A DNA stretch of 16,449 nucleotides from an uncultured Negativicutes bacterium (GCA_937926555.1 CALAZX010000245.1:1-16449), one strand, 5' to 3'. Positions 1-10,219 are shown, counted from the stretch's first letter. A program made the numbers and translations. The notes: generated by a model not told the origin, from the letters alone.

Positions 1-3274
<3,274 letters not shown>

Positions 3275-3282
<8 letters not shown>

Positions 3283-4843
3283 GAACAAATTCCTCAAAGG
3301 AGCGCTGATCCTCACCGTGGCCGGGTTCATGGTGAAGATACTGGGCTCCGTGAACCGGATCCTCCTGTCGCGGATGCTGACGGGGGAGGGCATCGGCCTG
3401 TACCAGATGGCCTATCCGGTCTACCTGCTGCTTCTGTCCGTCTCCTCGGCGGGAGTGCCGGTGGCGGTGTCCATCCTGGTGGCGGAGAAGGTGGCCCGGA
3501 AAGAGTACCGGGAGGCCCACCGGATCTTCAAGGTGACTCTGGCCCTGATGCTGGTGGCCGGTCTCCTTTTCGCCGGCTGTCTCTACCTGCTGGCGGGGTA
3601 TCTCATCGACCAGGGGTTCATCCGTGACAGCCGGGCCTACCTGGCTCTCGTGGTGCTGACCCCGGCGGTGTTCTTCTCCAGCATCCTGGCCAGCTTCCGG
3701 GGCTATTTCAAGGGGTATCAGATGATGACCCCGCCGGCGGTGTCCCAGATCCTGGAGCAGCTGGTCCGGGTGACGGCCATGGTGCTGCTGGCCTGGTGGC
3801 TGCTGCCCTACGGTCTGGAATATGCCGCTGCGGGCGCCGCTTTCGGCGCGGTCCCCGGCGGCCTCACGGGACTGGTGGTGCTGACCTGGTTCTACCGCCG
3901 TGCCCGGAAGAAGTGGCGGGCAACGGAGCAGGTGGAGGCCCTGCATCCCGAGACACCCTGGCGGATTGCCATGCGGCTGGTGCTGCTGGCCATCCCGGTG
4001 TCCTGCGCCAACATCATGATTCCCGTCACCAGCAGTATCGACATGCTGCTGGTGCCCAATGCGCTGGGGACGGCGGGGTTCGGCGTGGAGCAGTCCACCA
4101 CCCTGTTCGGCTATCTGGCGGGCATGGCCCAGCCACTCGTGATGCTGGCCACCATCCCCACCATGTCCCTGGCCGCCAGCCTGGTGCCGGCGGTGTCCGA
4201 GGCCTATACTCTGAAGACACGGGACGAGATTGAACGGAAGGTGTCCCAGGCCCTGACCATCTGCCTGCTTTTCGTGCTGCCGGCGGTGGTGGGCATGTGG
4301 GCTCTGGCGGAACCGATCTCTCGGGTGCTGTACGGCACCGGGGCGGCGGCACCGGTCATCGCCCATCTGGCGCCCTCCATCCTCTTCCTGGGCATCTTCC
4401 AGGTGACCACCGGCGCCCTGCAGGGCATGGGGAAGACCGCCGTGCCCATGTGGAACATGCTGTTCGGCGCGGTGGTGAAGGCCGGCGCAGTCTGGTATCT
4501 CACGGCGGTGCCCGCCTGGCATATCCTGGGGTCCGCCTGGGCCTCCAACCTGAACTTCGCCCTGGTGGCGGTGATCAACATCCTCTTCCTGGCCCGTCAG
4601 GGGCTCAGTTTCCCCTGGGGACGCGCGATACGTCTGGCGGGGGCATCGGTGCTCATGGCGGCGGCCCTGGCCGCTGTGGGGCGCCTGACGGCTTCCTGGA
4701 GCATGTTCGGGACGCTGCTGGCGGGACTGGCCGCGGCCGGACCTGCCTACGGAGCGGGACTCTGGCTCTTCCGGGGCGTCACCCGGGAGGAGCTGCTGAA
4801 CCTGCCCAAAGTGGGGAAACTCCTGCGGCGGTTCGTGAAATAA
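3275..4843 (+). CDS. Polytopic flippase, SpoVB/MurJ-like (polysaccharide biosynthesis, MVF/MOP superfamily)
   Basis: This is a 522-residue integral membrane protein with about a dozen to fourteen hydrophobic segments along its whole length, the first near residues 7-27 and the next near 40-70. Length, topology and the opening FLKGALILTVAGFMVKILGS match the YabM/SpoVB branch of the MOP exporter superfamily. Members flip lipid-linked glycans or peptidoglycan precursors across the membrane; SpoVB acts in spore cortex synthesis and YabM is a vegetative paralogue. The gene directly after mfd matches the position of yabM in Bacillus. The ATG at 3275 overlaps the mfd stop, with GAGGTG at 3265-3270 inside mfd as the likely ribosome binding site. 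The substrate cannot be read from sequence; a lipid II flippase role is possible. The gene ends its operon, with a terminator about 27 nt downstream. Confidence 0.9.
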
Positions 4844-4869
4844 GAGAAAACAGACAACGAGCAATCAAG

Positions 4870-4895
4870 GCGTCCGCCATCCGGCGGGCGCTTTT
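4870..4895 (+). terminator. Rho-independent terminator after the flippase gene
   Basis: A 9-bp stem pairs GCGTCCGCC (4870-4878) with GGCGGGCGC (4883-4891), with one G-T wobble and the loop ATCC. TTTT follows. It lies 27 nt past the stop and closes the mfd-flippase transcript. Confidence 0.85.
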
Positions 4896-5321
4896 CTCAT
4901 GTCCGGAAGTTTCCGGGGAATCAGGCGGAATCCCGGGAGGAAAATGCGCGGAAAGTATGCAGGCAGTGTACAGAGGAACCGGGGATGCGATCAGATGAGA
5001 CGGGATATCATAAGAGATAAGAAACATAGTAGACAAAATATCATAGTGAATAGTTAAAAGGAGAAGTCCATATACAATGGACAAATTCAAGAAAAAATAA
5101 ATTAATGACTGGATAGTCAGTAGGAAATGTAGGTTAAATGGCGGTGGAAAGGGGGTTCTGTTTTAGACAGAAACAAGTCGTTTTGGAGACAAAAAAGAGA
5201 AAATTCTTTTTAAAATGGCAAAGTTTTACAAAATGGAGTGTCCAAAAATGTTTTTTGGGGTATAATGGGAATGTAGTATATTAAAGTATCAACGAAGAAC
5301 AGAATGGGAGTGAAATCTGAC
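4896..5321. other. Gene-free, AT-rich intergenic island before yabN
   Basis: I find no supportable gene in these 426 bases. The first 100 are GC-rich and hold a palindrome, CCGGAA-GT-TTCCGG (4903-4916). From about 5000 the sequence becomes strongly AT-rich, in contrast to the flanking genes. It contains an 8-bp direct repeat ATATCATA (5005-5012 and 5038-5045) and two small dyads: GTCCAT/ATGGAC (5066-5071 and 5077-5082) and TGACT/AGTCA (5106-5110 and 5115-5119). A Shine-Dalgarno-like AAAAGGAG (5056-5063) precedes a seven-codon frame (5077-5100) that is too short to call. The yabN promoter is at the downstream end. A small RNA, an extended regulatory region or a decayed insertion are all possible. 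Confidence 0.6.
5238..5266 (+). promoter_or_regulatory. Putative yabN promoter with dyad in the spacer
   Basis: A perfect -10 box TATAAT lies at 5261-5266, about 55 nt before the yabN start. The -35 is poor (GTGTCC at 5238-5243 with 17-bp spacing). Between them lies a perfect 7-bp dyad, CCAAAAA (5242-5248) and TTTTTGG (5252-5258). A weak -35 with a spacer dyad suggests regulated expression, which is inference. Confidence 0.6.
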
Positions 5322-6914
5322 ATGAGTAAAGGCAGTATCACAATTGTAGGACTGGGTCCTGGCGCAGCGGGTCATATCTCGCTGGAAACACTGCAGCTTC
5401 TGGAAAGCGGCCGTAAGGTAATTCTGCGTACAGCGGTGCATCCTACGGTGGAGGAACTGGAGAAACGCAATATCTCCTTTACTTCCTGTGATGATCTGTA
5501 TGATGCCGGCAACACCTTCGAGGAGGTGTATGGCAATGTGGTTGAGCGCGTGCTGGAGGCGGCAGAGGAGACCGACGTGGTCTACGCCGTTCCCGGAAGC
5601 CCGCTGGTGGCTGAGCGCACGGTTGTCATGATGAAAGACGAGGCCAGAGCCAGAGGGGTGGAGATCACCATCCGTCCGGCCATGAGCTTCCTGGAGGTGG
5701 CTTACGTGGCGCTGGAGGCCGATCCCATCGACGGCCTGCGCATCATCGACGCCACCGATTTCGGCGGCCTGGCCGACGCGGGGAAATATCCCCTGATGAT
5801 CACCCAGGTATACGATCCCCTGGTGGCTTCCGACATGAAGCTGGCCCTGATGGATGTGCTGGATGACGAGGCGGACGTGTTCTTCCTCAAGAATCTGGGC
5901 ATGAAGGACCAGATCTGCCGCAAAGTGAAGCTGTATGAGGTGGACCGTCAGGAAGGCATCGACCATCTGACCAGCGTTTTCGTTCCCAAAGGACAGCGGA
6001 ATGATCCCTGTCCGCCGCTGGACGCCAACTGCTACCGCCAGAAATGCGGCATTCTGCCCCGTCCGGGCGAATGCATGGGCTGCTCCGAGGAGTCTCCGTC
6101 CGAGGAGGACGATGAATCTGACGGGGCCGGCTCCGGCTTCAGTGATTTCGATATCACCCCGCTGTCGGATGTGATGCAGGTGCTGCGTCAGCCCGGCGGC
6201 TGCCCCTGGGACCGGGAGCAGGACTTCCGTTCCATCCGGGCCAACCTGATCGAGGAGTGCTATGAGTACCTGGAAGCGGTGGACAATGAGGACACCGACG
6301 GTATGCGGGAGGAACTGGGCGACATCCTGATGCAGGTTGTTTTCCATGCCCGCATGGCCCAGGAGGAGGGTCTGTTCGACCTCCAGGACGTGATTGACAC
6401 GGTGACGGACAAGCTCATCGACCGCCATCCCCATGTGTTCGGGGAGACGGAGGTTTCCGGCAGCGACGAGGTGCTGCGGAACTGGGAGGCCATCAAGCAG
6501 GAGGAGAAACCGGAACGGGTCCATGTGCTGGACGGCCTGACCGCCGGCCTGCCCGCGCTGCTCCAGGCCTACAAGATCCAGAAGAAAGTGGCCAAAGTGG
6601 GCTTCGACTGGACCGACATCGACCCCGTGCGGGGCAAGGTGGAGGAGGAGTGGCAGGAGTTCAACCAGGCCGTGGCGGAGCATGACGCGGAAGCCATGGA
6701 GGACGAGCTGGGCGACCTGTACTTCTCCCTGGTGAACTATGCACGCCATCTGGGTGTGGAGAGCGAGACCGCGCTGACGAAATGCAACGGCCGTTTCCGG
6801 AAACGTTTCTCCCATGTGGAGAGACGGGTGCTGGAATCCGGGAAAAACTGGGATGAATACACGCTGGAAGAGCTGGACCGCTTCTGGAACGAGGCGAAAG
6901 AGCAGGAGAAATAA
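5322..6914 (+). CDS. mazG: YabN-type fusion: tetrapyrrole methylase-like domain plus MazG nucleotide pyrophosphohydrolase
   Basis: MazG hydrolyses nucleoside triphosphates to monophosphates and pyrophosphate, cleansing aberrant or excess nucleotides. The N-terminal half (about 4-222) is a SAM-dependent corrin/porphyrin-methylase-like domain beginning TIVGLGPG, with GSPLVAERTV inside; its substrate in this fusion family is unknown. The MazG part (about 277-530) carries two copies of the metal-binding signature: E311-E312-x-x-E315 with E331...D334, and E442-E443-x-x-E446 with E462...D465. I start at ATG 5322 because GGGAG (5306-5310) precedes it at usable spacing and MSKGSITIVG fits the family; ATG 5304 has no ribosome binding site. 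The 530 residues exceed the roughly 490 I recall for B. subtilis YabN. The excess is a cysteine-rich and then acidic linker (about 228-270), with Cys at 230, 237, 242, 251 and 254. Confidence 0.93.
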   Translation: MSKGSITIVGLGPGAAGHISLETLQLLESGRKVILRTAVHPTVEELEKRNISFTSCDDLYDAGNTFEEVYGNVVERVLEAAEETDVVYAVPGSPLVAERTVVMMKDEARARGVEITIRPAMSFLEVAYVALEADPIDGLRIIDATDFGGLADAGKYPLMITQVYDPLVASDMKLALMDVLDDEADVFFLKNLGMKDQICRKVKLYEVDRQEGIDHLTSVFVPKGQRNDPCPPLDANCYRQKCGILPRPGECMGCSEESPSEEDDESDGAGSGFSDFDITPLSDVMQVLRQPGGCPWDREQDFRSIRANLIEECYEYLEAVDNEDTDGMREELGDILMQVVFHARMAQEEGLFDLQDVIDTVTDKLIDRHPHVFGETEVSGSDEVLRNWEAIKQEEKPERVHVLDGLTAGLPALLQAYKIQKKVAKVGFDWTDIDPVRGKVEEEWQEFNQAVAEHDAEAMEDELGDLYFSLVNYARHLGVESETALTKCNGRFRKRFSHVERRVLESGKNWDEYTLEELDRFWNEAKEQEK

Positions 6915-6961
6915 TACTTCTTTAGTAGTATTCCGTGCCCTGAAACTGGTACTTTGGATGT

Positions 6962-7009
6962 AAAAATGGCTGAAAATCGCGGAAAATCGCAAAAAATCGG
7001 CAGGAAAAA
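6962..7009. promoter_or_regulatory. Phased A-tracts (predicted curved DNA / UP-element) upstream of the HU promoter
   Basis: Five A-tracts (6962-6966, 6973-6976, 6983-6986, 6991-6996 and 7005-7009) are centred about 10.5, 10, 9 and 13.5 bp apart. The middle part is three imperfect 10-bp units of the form GAAAATCGCG. A-tracts repeating at the helical period bend DNA, and A-rich DNA directly upstream of a -35 is where RNA polymerase alpha subunits bind. The array ends at the -35 box of the HU promoter. Confidence 0.7.
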
Positions 7010-7038
7010 TTGAACAAATGGCGAAGTAATGCTATAAT
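7010..7038 (+). promoter_or_regulatory. Strong sigma-A-type promoter of the HU gene
   Basis: The -35 is TTGAAC (7010-7015), followed by a 17-bp spacer and a perfect -10 TATAAT (7033-7038). TGC directly before the -10 gives an extended -10. Transcription should start near 7045, leaving a leader of about 78 nt before the GTG start codon. It is the best promoter match in the window and fits a highly expressed gene. Confidence 0.88.
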
Positions 7039-7122
7039 GCATAGCGTAAGGAGCCGAAACCTCGCATGGTGCGTGCGTTTCCGCTCAGACAAACGTCATG
7101 TAAACACAAAGGGGGATTTATT

Positions 7123-7443
7123 GTGAACAAACAAGAACTCATCGCTGCAGCAGCAGCAGAATCCGGCTTGACCAAGAAAGACGTTGAAAAAGCTCTGAAA
7201 GCTCTGACCGAAGTAGTCGTAGCTGAAGTTGCCAAAGAAGGCAAAGTACAGCTGATCGGTTTCGGTACTTTCGAAGCCCGCAAACGCGCAGCTCGCCAGG
7301 GTCTGAATCCTCGCACCAAAGAAGCTATCACCATTCCGGAAGCCATTGTTCCGGCATTCAAGGCTGGTAAAGCTTTCAAAGACGCTGTGAACGTTAAAAA
7401 AGCTGCAAAACCTGCTAAAAAAGGTAAAAAAGGCAAGAAATAA
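7123..7443 (+). CDS. hup: HU-family nucleoid-associated DNA-binding protein with lysine-rich tail
   Basis: HU dimers bind and bend DNA without strong sequence preference, compacting the nucleoid. The 106 residues contain the HU signature GFGTFEARKRAARQG (46-60) and the NPRT arm tip (62-65), with the intercalating proline at 63. I choose GTG 7123 because AAGGGGGA (7109-7116) sits 6 nt upstream and MNKQELI is the standard HU N-terminus; the upstream in-frame ATG 7066 adds an unrelated leader. Typical bacterial HU is about 90 residues, and this one ends in an extra basic tail (about 91-106, KKAAKPAKKGKKGKK). Codons differ sharply from the neighbours (GCT, GAA, GTA, GGT, AAA), as expected of a very highly expressed gene. 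Its own promoter and terminator make it monocistronic. Confidence 0.96.
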   Translation: MNKQELIAAAAAESGLTKKDVEKALKALTEVVVAEVAKEGKVQLIGFGTFEARKRAARQGLNPRTKEAITIPEAIVPAFKAGKAFKDAVNVKKAAKPAKKGKKGKK

Positions 7444-7473
7444 TCTGCCGAAGTAGTTGGTTCACTGTAAGAT

Positions 7474-7510
7474 AATAGGTGCCGGGCGTTTGCCTGGTAC
7501 CTATTTTTTT
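7474..7510 (+). terminator. Strong rho-independent terminator of the HU gene
   Basis: A 14-bp stem pairs AATAGGTGCCGGGC (7474-7487) with GCCTGGTACCTATT (7492-7505), with two G-T wobbles and the loop GTTT. A run of seven T (7504-7510) follows. Confidence 0.93.
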
Positions 7511-7518
7511 GCTATACT
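7490..7518 (+). promoter_or_regulatory. Promoter of the divIC/ftsB-like gene, overlapping the HU terminator
   Basis: The -35 TTGCCT (7490-7495) lies in the loop and 3' arm of the HU terminator. A 17-bp spacer leads to TATACT (7513-7518), which is preceded by TGC as an extended -10. The predicted start near 7525 leaves a leader of about 55 nt. Confidence 0.75.
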
Positions 7519-7579
7519 TACGGTAAGATGGGAGAGTATCTGAACATTAAAGACTTTTACGGCGGGGAGGAATCCGGCT

Positions 7580-8020
7580 ATGGCATCCCGAAAAGGATTT
7601 TCGAACGGTGAACCCGGCAGACGGGGCGGCGGACTTGGCAAGACTGTGTTCATGTCGCTGCTGGCGCTGCTGGCTGTCTTCACGGTGGTCCGGCTGGGCA
7701 GCATGGGCTACCATATGTACCGGCTGCACCAGGAGAACGAGGCGGCTCAGGCACGGGTGGAGCAGCTGAAGAAGACGCAGGCCGACCTGGAAGCCGAGAA
7801 GAAACGTCTGTACGATCCCAAGTATATTGAGAAGCTTGCCCGTGAGGACCACAACATGGTGGGGAAGAACGAGGTGCCGCTGTTCATCGTCAAGGATAAG
7901 CAGGAGGAACCGGTTCAGAAGGCTGACGGAAAGGATGGCAAATCCACCGGGAAGGCCGCTGACGGGAGAGGCGCAGGGGACAGGAGTCCTTCAGGCGGGG
8001 ATAAGGCCGCCGGGCAGTGA
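7580..8020 (+). CDS. Septum formation initiator family protein (DivIC/FtsB-like)
   Basis: Proteins of this family are small bitopic division proteins. They pair with FtsL through an extracytoplasmic coiled coil and help activate septal wall synthesis. The 146 residues show a short basic cytoplasmic N-terminus (1-22), one membrane segment (about 23-44), a heptad-like coiled coil (about 48-78) and the family block YDPKYIEKLAREDHNMV (78-94) followed by KNEVPLFIV. The tail (about 110-146) is hydrophilic and low-complexity, rich in K, D, G and S. ATG 7580 has GGGGAGG (7564-7570) at good spacing. The place between the mazG/HU genes and an S1-domain gene matches divIC of Bacillus. Sequence alone does not separate DivIC from FtsB naming. 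Confidence 0.9.
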   Translation: MASRKGFSNGEPGRRGGGLGKTVFMSLLALLAVFTVVRLGSMGYHMYRLHQENEAAQARVEQLKKTQADLEAEKKRLYDPKYIEKLAREDHNMVGKNEVPLFIVKDKQEEPVQKADGKDGKSTGKAADGRGAGDRSPSGGDKAAGQ

Positions 8021-8036
8021 CGACGTTTGTCTCCAG

Positions 8037-8066
8037 TTGACACTTTCACGCACAAAGTGGTAAAAT
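8037..8066 (+). promoter_or_regulatory. Promoter of the S1-domain gene with operator-like dyad
   Basis: A perfect -35 TTGACA (8037-8042) is followed by an 18-bp spacer and TAAAAT (8061-8066). The spacer holds a dyad, CACTTT (8041-8046) and AAAGTG (8054-8059), separated by 7 bp, so a dimeric repressor could block polymerase here. Predicted start is near 8073, with the ATG at 8109. Confidence 0.75.
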
Positions 8067-8108
8067 GAGCGTGTATATTATTAATTCTTAAGGGGGATTA
8101 TCTGCTTT

Positions 8109-8573
8109 ATGGCAATCGAAGTTGGATCTATTGTAGAGGGAGAAGTTACCGGAATCACTAATTTTGGTGCTTTTCTGCAGCTTCCGGAAGGCAAAGTGGG
8201 CCTGATCCACATTTCGGAAGTATCCAATGTTTATGTGAAGGACGTACGGGATTTCCTGACGGAACATCAGAAGGTGAAGGTCAAGGTATTATCCATCGAT
8301 GACCGCGGGAAAATCGGCCTTTCGCTGAAACAGCTGGAACCGAAACAGGAGGCTCCGGCGAGAGCGCCTAAACCGAAATTTCCCCAGAATCAGGATAGAC
8401 GGCCCGCACGGGCTGCCGGCGGACGCAACTCCGGCGGTGGACGCCCCTCCGGCCCCATGACTTTCGAGGACAAGCTGTCCCGGTTCATGAAGGAAAGTGA
8501 CGACAGACTGCTGGATTTAAGACGGAACACGGAATCGAAACGTGGTGGCCGCGGAGCCAGCCGCGATCGTTAA
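8109..8573 (+). CDS. yabR: S1 RNA-binding domain protein (YabR family)
   Basis: The 154-residue protein has one S1 (OB-fold) RNA-binding domain at about 3-76, with the classic features GSIVEGEVTGITNFGAF, GLIHISEVS and KVKVLSIDDRGKIGLSLK. A basic, Gly/Arg/Pro-rich linker (about 80-118) follows, then a short charged C-terminal segment (about 118-140) containing FEDKLSRFMKESDDRLLDL. This matches the YabR/CvfD-type proteins of Bacillota, which bind RNA or ribosomes and influence post-transcriptional control; the exact role here is unknown. Position after the divIC-like gene matches yabR in Bacillus. AAGGGGGAT (8090-8098) precedes ATG 8109 at slightly long spacing. The gene has its own promoter and a perfect terminator. 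Confidence 0.9.
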   Translation: MAIEVGSIVEGEVTGITNFGAFLQLPEGKVGLIHISEVSNVYVKDVRDFLTEHQKVKVKVLSIDDRGKIGLSLKQLEPKQEAPARAPKPKFPQNQDRRPARAAGGRNSGGGRPSGPMTFEDKLSRFMKESDDRLLDLRRNTESKRGGRGASRDR

Positions 8574-8582
8574 TTCGTAGAT

Positions 8583-8617
8583 AAAAGCACTTCCGCAGGG
8601 AAGTGCTTTTCTTATTT
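8583..8617 (+). terminator. Perfect rho-independent terminator after the S1-domain gene
   Basis: A 12-bp perfect stem pairs AAAAGCACTTCC (8583-8594) with GGAAGTGCTTTT (8599-8610) around the loop GCAG, followed by a T-rich tail. The A-run mirrored by the T-run also allows termination from the opposite strand. Confidence 0.93.
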
Positions 8618-8660
8618 TATACGGAGCTTATACAGAATTTCGCATAGGAATGGTACGGCG

Positions 8661-10205
8661 ATGGACAAGAAAATCGTGGAGCGCCTGCCCCGGTCACTGG
8701 GACAGCGTCTGGACAAACAGAAGAGATACCTGGCCGCGGTCAGCGGGGGAGCGGACTCCCTGGCGCTGGCCGACGCCCTGCTGGTGGCGGGGATCCCTTT
8801 CGCTGTCTGCCATGTGGAGCACGGGCTCCGGGGAACGGACAGTCTGGAGGACGCGGTTTTCGTGGAGCGGTACTGCAGGGAGCGGGGCATCCCCTATGTC
8901 TGCCGTCCGGTGAAGCCGGCGGCGCTGGCGGAGCGGGACGGGCTGTCCCTGGAGGACGCCTGCCGGAAGCTCCGGTACCGGGCCCTCTATGAGGAGGCGG
9001 AGGCCATGGGGGCGGAGGCCATCCTCACGGCCCATCACCGGGACGACCAGGCGGAGACGTTCCTGCTCAGGCTCCTGCGGGGAGCGGGCACCGATGGCCT
9101 GGGCGCCATCCGGGAGGAGCGGGGCCGGCTGATCCGTCCGCTGCTGGAGTTCTCCGGGGAGGAGCTGCGGGACTACTGCCGGCTCCGGGGCCTGGAATGG
9201 CGGGAAGACGCCACCAATGACGACATCCGGTTCCAGCGGAACCGGGTGCGGCACGTGCTGCTGCCCCTGCTGGCCCGGGAGTTCAACCCCAACATCGGGG
9301 AGACACTGGCCCGCACGGCGGAGCATCTCCAGGCGGACAGCCTCTACCTGGAAAGCGTGGCGGAGAGAGAGTACCGCCGCCTGCTGGAGGAGGCGGCTCC
9401 GCAGGCTTCCGGGGAGGCCGGAGCGGAAGGCGGGCAGAGCGGGAACCGTGAGTCCGGAACCCGCTGCGCAAGTACCGTTTCTTCCGGCCGCGCCAGCACA
9501 GCTCCGGCCCTGTCCGCCGCTGTCCGGGAACTGCCCGAGGCCATCCGGGTCCGGGTGCTGCGGAAGTACTGGGAGGAACATGGCGGCGGGCAGCAGCTCA
9601 CCTCCATCCACCTCCGCGACCTGCAGCTGCTCCTGGAGCGGAACAGCAGCGGGAAAAAAATTATTCTGCCTGAAGGGTGGCAAGGCAGGTACGCTTATGG
9701 TAAACTGAACTTATTATCACCGGTGTTTTCCCGCGGGGGTGACGGCGGGGCGGTGGCGGAGAAAGATGCCGCCGCTTCCCTGGCCGTCTCCCTGGCGGAG
9801 ATCCCGGTGTTCCCGGGCGGGGAACCGGAGGCGTCAGCGCTGAAGGCTGTGACCCTGCCCGGCGGAGAGACTGTCCGGCTGGGAATCTTCCGGACGCGGC
9901 CGGCATTCAGCTACCGGTCTGCGGGAGTCTATCCGCTGGCGCAGCTGACGGAGCGGGGGGAGCCCCTGGTCTTCCGGAGGCGGCAGCCCGGTGACCGTTT
10001 CTACCCGTTGAAGGGGAACGGCGACAAGAAGCTGAAGAAGTATCTCTGCGACGGGAAGATCCCCCTGGCGGAGAGGGACCGGATGACCGTGCTGGCGTCG
10101 GGGTCCCGTGTGATCTGGCTGCCCGGCCTGTCCAATGCCGGCTGGCGGGATGATGAGAAGGTTGAAATCCAGTCAGGAGACTGGTTATATTTTAGCTTAA
10201 TGTAA
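8661..10205 (+). CDS. tilS: tRNA(Ile)-lysidine synthase TilS
   Basis: TilS uses ATP and lysine to convert the wobble C34 of tRNA-Ile(CAU) to lysidine, switching both its codon reading and its charging; it is essential. The 514 residues contain the PP-loop SGGADS (28-33), HVEHGLRG (51-58) and AHHRDDQAET (124-133) in the N-type ATP pyrophosphatase domain. The TilS C-terminal domain (about 425-500) includes FRRRQPGDRFYPL and KKLKKYLCDGKIP. ATG 8661 follows AGGAA (8646-8650). Two stretches look like lineage-specific inserts: about 245-286 (A/G/S/E-rich) and about 355-385. The gene heads a compact cluster with hpt 14 nt downstream, the order seen in Bacillus (tilS-hprT-ftsH). I see no strong promoter between the preceding terminator and this gene. 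Confidence 0.95.
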   Translation: MDKKIVERLPRSLGQRLDKQKRYLAAVSGGADSLALADALLVAGIPFAVCHVEHGLRGTDSLEDAVFVERYCRERGIPYVCRPVKPAALAERDGLSLEDACRKLRYRALYEEAEAMGAEAILTAHHRDDQAETFLLRLLRGAGTDGLGAIREERGRLIRPLLEFSGEELRDYCRLRGLEWREDATNDDIRFQRNRVRHVLLPLLAREFNPNIGETLARTAEHLQADSLYLESVAEREYRRLLEEAAPQASGEAGAEGGQSGNRESGTRCASTVSSGRASTAPALSAAVRELPEAIRVRVLRKYWEEHGGGQQLTSIHLRDLQLLLERNSSGKKIILPEGWQGRYAYGKLNLLSPVFSRGGDGGAVAEKDAAASLAVSLAEIPVFPGGEPEASALKAVTLPGGETVRLGIFRTRPAFSYRSAGVYPLAQLTERGEPLVFRRRQPGDRFYPLKGNGDKKLKKYLCDGKIPLAERDRMTVLASGSRVIWLPGLSNAGWRDDEKVEIQSGDWLYFSLM

Positions 10206-10219
10206 GGAAGGTAAGGAAA

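Noticed and set aside
4779..5090. 103-codon minus-strand frame across the terminator and AT-rich island
   Set aside because: It crosses the flippase terminator and the flippase 3' end, and has no family resemblance.
6913..6932. AATACT/AGTATT hairpin overlapping the yabN stop codon as a terminator
   Set aside because: It is a short AT-only stem with an 8-nt loop and no T-run, too weak to call.
7066..7122. Upstream ATG that would add 19 residues to HU
   Set aside because: The added residues do not resemble HU, there is no ribosome binding site, and GTG 7123 has a strong one and the standard N-terminus.
8605..8634. Possible tilS promoter (TTATAC/TATACA near 8628-8634)
   Set aside because: There is no acceptable -35 at proper spacing. 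The tilS-hpt-ftsH transcript may start here or by read-through, but the sequence does not decide it.
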